This document shows positions 4,416-6,040 of a stretch of 6,040 nucleotides of DNA, in pieces. Below the pieces are notes generated by a model. The model saw only the letters and a list, made by a program, of their open reading frames with translations, was not told the origin of the DNA and did not search any database. A program made the position numbers and the translations under genes. Numbering within the stretch: position 1 is the stretch's first letter; each line of letters begins with the position of its first letter. Source of the DNA: Candidatus Roizmanbacteria bacterium. GTDB lineage: Bacteria; Patescibacteriota; Microgenomatia; UBA1406; GWC2-37-13. Where the stretch lies: positions 1 to 6,040 of the forward strand of contig JACPMD010000104.1 of NCBI GenBank assembly GCA_016186235.1, read 5' to 3'.

Positions 4416-5494
4416 CTACAGAGGAACGAATGAAGTTAATTAAACAAGTTGGTGAAGAAATCGTTCAGGAAGACGAGCTGGTAAAACTTCTCGACTCGGG
4501 TGAACAACTTATCGCCTATGATGGTTTTGAGCCTTCAGGGCAGATTCATATCGCCCAAGGAATTCTTCGAGCGATCAACGTCAATAAAATGACTCAAGCA
4601 GGGGTTAAATTTCGTATGTGGGTAGCAGACTGGCACGCTTTGGCAAACAATAAACTCGGCGGTGACCTTGAAAAGATTAAAACCACCGGAAAGTATTTTA
4701 TCGAGGTTTGGAGAGCTTCGGGAATGGATCTTTCTAAAGTAGAGTTTATGTGGGCGTCGGATATGGTAAAGAATCCAGACTATTGGAAATTGGTTATTCA
4801 GGTTGGGAAAACCAACGCCTTGAGGCGGTTTATAAGGACGGCCGAGATGATGGGGCGTGACGAATCGCTCGATAATCTAACCGGGGCCAACATCATCTAT
4901 TCGTGCATGCAGGTTACAGACATCTTCATGCTCAACGCTAGAATTACCCAGCTTGGCATGGATCAGCGAAAACTTAATATGCTGGCCAGGGAAATTGGTC
5001 CTCTGTTAGGCTTCTGGAAACCGGTTGTAGTAAGTCATCACATGTTGATGGGCTTAAACAAGCCCCCATCAGTCCAAATCAAAGACAAAACAGCCCGCAC
5101 AATCGCCATTAAAATGTCCAAATCTCTCCCCGACTCTGCGATCTTCATGACCGACACACACGCAGATATTGAACGAAAGATGGGTAAAGCCTGGTGTCCT
5201 GAAGGTCAGGTTGAGGAAAATCCTGTTCTCGAATACTACAAGTACATCCTGTTTGAGAAATTTCCTCAGATTGTTATCGAAAGGCCGGAAAAATTTGGTG
5301 GTCCTGTGATTCTGAATTCATTTCAGAATCTTCAAGATCTCTATGCTCGTAAAGAAGTTCACCCGCTCGATGTAAAGAAAGAGGCAGTCAAACTTCTAGA
5401 TCAACTCCTCCAGCCTGTTCGCAAACACTTTGAAGAAAATTCTTACGCGAAAGACTTGCTGCAAAAAGTAAAAAGCTTCCAAATCACTCGTTAG
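4412..5494 (+). CDS. tyrS: Tyrosine--tRNA ligase, archaeal/eukaryotic type
   Basis: Class I synthetase that charges tRNA-Tyr with tyrosine. The 360-aa sequence matches the archaeal/eukaryotic TyrRS form, not the usual bacterial one: AYDGFEPSGQIHIAQG (35-50, HIGH-type H46), NNKLGGDLEKIKTTGKYFIEVW (79-100), the TDIFMLNARITQLGMDQRKLNMLARE stretch (169-194), VVVSHHMLMGL (205-215), KMSKSLPDSAIFM (234-246), and a C-terminal HPLDVKKEAV...LLQPVRKHFEE anticodon region. There is no C-terminal S4-like domain as in typical bacterial TyrRS. Enzymes of this type normally recognise a C1:G72 pair in tRNA-Tyr. The start overlaps the upstream stop (ATGA), with no SD. Residues 299-307 are encoded by a palindromic repeat-like sequence. 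The function call is very secure; the origin by transfer is inferred. Confidence 0.96.
   Translation: MTTEERMKLIKQVGEEIVQEDELVKLLDSGEQLIAYDGFEPSGQIHIAQGILRAINVNKMTQAGVKFRMWVADWHALANNKLGGDLEKIKTTGKYFIEVWRASGMDLSKVEFMWASDMVKNPDYWKLVIQVGKTNALRRFIRTAEMMGRDESLDNLTGANIIYSCMQVTDIFMLNARITQLGMDQRKLNMLAREIGPLLGFWKPVVVSHHMLMGLNKPPSVQIKDKTARTIAIKMSKSLPDSAIFMTDTHADIERKMGKAWCPEGQVEENPVLEYYKYILFEKFPQIVIERPEKFGGPVILNSFQNLQDLYARKEVHPLDVKKEAVKLLDQLLQPVRKHFEENSYAKDLLQKVKSFQITR
5308..5330. repeat. Palindromic repeat-like element inside tyrS
   Basis: Perfect 9-bp arms GATTCTGAA (5308-5316) and TTCAGAATC (5322-5330) around a 5-bp loop TTCAT. It is read in frame as the core of VILNSFQNL (TyrRS 299-307). From memory, this DNA pattern and its translation occur as dispersed palindromic repeats in various bacterial genomes. 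Only one copy is visible in this window, so repeat status is not shown here. Confidence 0.5.
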
Positions 5495-5505
5495 TTTCCT
5501 GCCTA

Positions 5506-5534
5506 TTGATTTTTTCTTTTTTTTAGTCCACAAT
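5506..5534 (+). promoter_or_regulatory. Possible weak promoter and U-rich tract between tyrS and pilin gene
   Basis: TTGATT (5506-5511), a 17-nt spacer that is almost all T, then CACAAT (5529-5534). The -35 and spacing are good, but the -10 is poor. The T-rich tract (5510-5524) follows tyrS by 15 nt and could help end that transcript, but no stem precedes it. An 11-codon ORF (5533-5568, starts MKRKRQ) ends with a TGA that overlaps the pilin ATG. Confidence 0.3.
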
Positions 5535-5564
5535 GAAACGTAAACGGCAAACAAGCCTTCATTC

Positions 5565-6040
5565 ATGAAAAAAAAAGGTTTTACTATCATCGAAACGGTC
5601 GTAGTTCTTACCATAATAAGCGTCATCTCTGGTTTATCACTCGCCTCCTATAACAGTTTTCAACAGCAAAAAAAGGTCCAGCAGCAATCAACCCAAGTCG
5701 TTGATGTCTTAGAACTCGCCAAGGCTAAGTCTCTTGCGTCAGATCTCTCTGGTCCAGGGGCCTGTGACATCGATGATTTTGAAGGATATCAAGTTAATAT
5801 CTCATCTACTACTTCTTATACTCTTGAACGATGTTGCGATGGAGCCTGTGCGAATGTGCAATTATATCGTCTGCCATCTGGTCTCACCTTTAATGACGTT
5901 GGCAAACAAATTCTTTTTCAGCCGCTCACTGGAGGAACCGCTGGGACTACGGTAGCGGTTAAAAATGCTTCTAATACGTGTGCTCCGATTGGAATCTCAA
6001 GTACGGGTGTAATCGATGAACAACCGCTCACCTCTTGCGA
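5565..6040 (+). CDS. Type IV pilin-like / GspH-FimT-like pseudopilin (3' end beyond window)
   Basis: The 158 visible residues begin MKKKGFTIIETVVVLTIISVISGLSLASY, a class III prepilin signal. The basic leader ends in G5, cleavage by prepilin peptidase would fall before F6, and E10 is the conserved Glu+5 of the mature protein. It is followed by a single hydrophobic helix (about 6-28). After a Gln-rich linker, VLELAKAKSLASD (48-60) resembles the post-helix segment of GspH/FimT minor pseudopilins. The exported domain contains C67, C90, C91, C95, C139 and C158, so disulfides are likely if an oxidising system exists. It is probably a minor component of a type IV pilus or competence pilus. No SD precedes the ATG; its first base pairs overlap the stop of a short upstream ORF. 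The carboxyl end is missing at the window edge. Confidence 0.88.
   Translation, partial: MKKKGFTIIETVVVLTIISVISGLSLASYNSFQQQKKVQQQSTQVVDVLELAKAKSLASDLSGPGACDIDDFEGYQVNISSTTSYTLERCCDGACANVQLYRLPSGLTFNDVGKQILFQPLTGGTAGTTVAVKNASNTCAPIGISSTGVIDEQPLTSC

Noticed and set aside
5734..5955. Plus-strand ORF inside the pilin region
   Set aside because: It is out of frame with the pseudopilin, whose prepilin signal and codon pattern are clear.
1..6040. CRISPR array, tRNA or rRNA genes, insertion sequence
   Set aside because: No direct-repeat array, cloverleaf, rRNA-like stretch or transposase was seen.

Overview
The window is about 39-40% G+C by eye and is bacterial in layout: short intergenic gaps, compact genes and sigma70-type promoter hexamers. 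Three features suggest a small-genome uncultivated lineage of the Candidate Phyla Radiation (Patescibacteria) type. These are an archaeal/eukaryotic-type TyrRS, a single-RRM RNA-binding protein, and several start codons that lie on or next to a predicted transcription start and lack a Shine-Dalgarno (SD) sequence. That assignment is inference; no rRNA or other taxonomic marker is present. TGA works as a stop here.

Minus-strand block (1-3873). From its divergent promoter the block reads: an Asp/Glu racemase-family protein, a small YkgJ-type CxxCxxCC protein, a NYN/PIN-like nuclease-family protein, tryptophanyl-tRNA synthetase (trpS), a small ORF with no standard start codon, a cysteine-rich 104-aa protein with its own near-consensus promoter, and the 5' end of an RRM protein that runs off the left edge.

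Plus-strand block (3884-6040). This block diverges from the racemase. It has an apparently leaderless gene for an unrecognised 164-aa protein, tyrosyl-tRNA synthetase translationally coupled to it through an ATGA overlap, and then a GspH/FimT-like type IV pseudopilin that runs off the right edge.

The most interesting feature is a pair of leader elements immediately upstream of the racemase and YkgJ-like genes. Each has an upstream GGAGGGTG, then exactly 41 nt, then a CCCTCC-GAAA-GGAGGG hairpin, seven T, and ATG. The hairpin is both a terminator-like structure and a trap for the SD. The upstream GGAGGG can compete for the same CCCTCC. Each element sits beside a possible leader-peptide ORF with a predicted leaderless start. 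This looks like a duplicated attenuator or riboswitch-like switch of a kind I do not recognise. A second oddity is a 9-bp palindrome inside the TyrRS gene that resembles a dispersed genomic repeat and is read in frame as protein.
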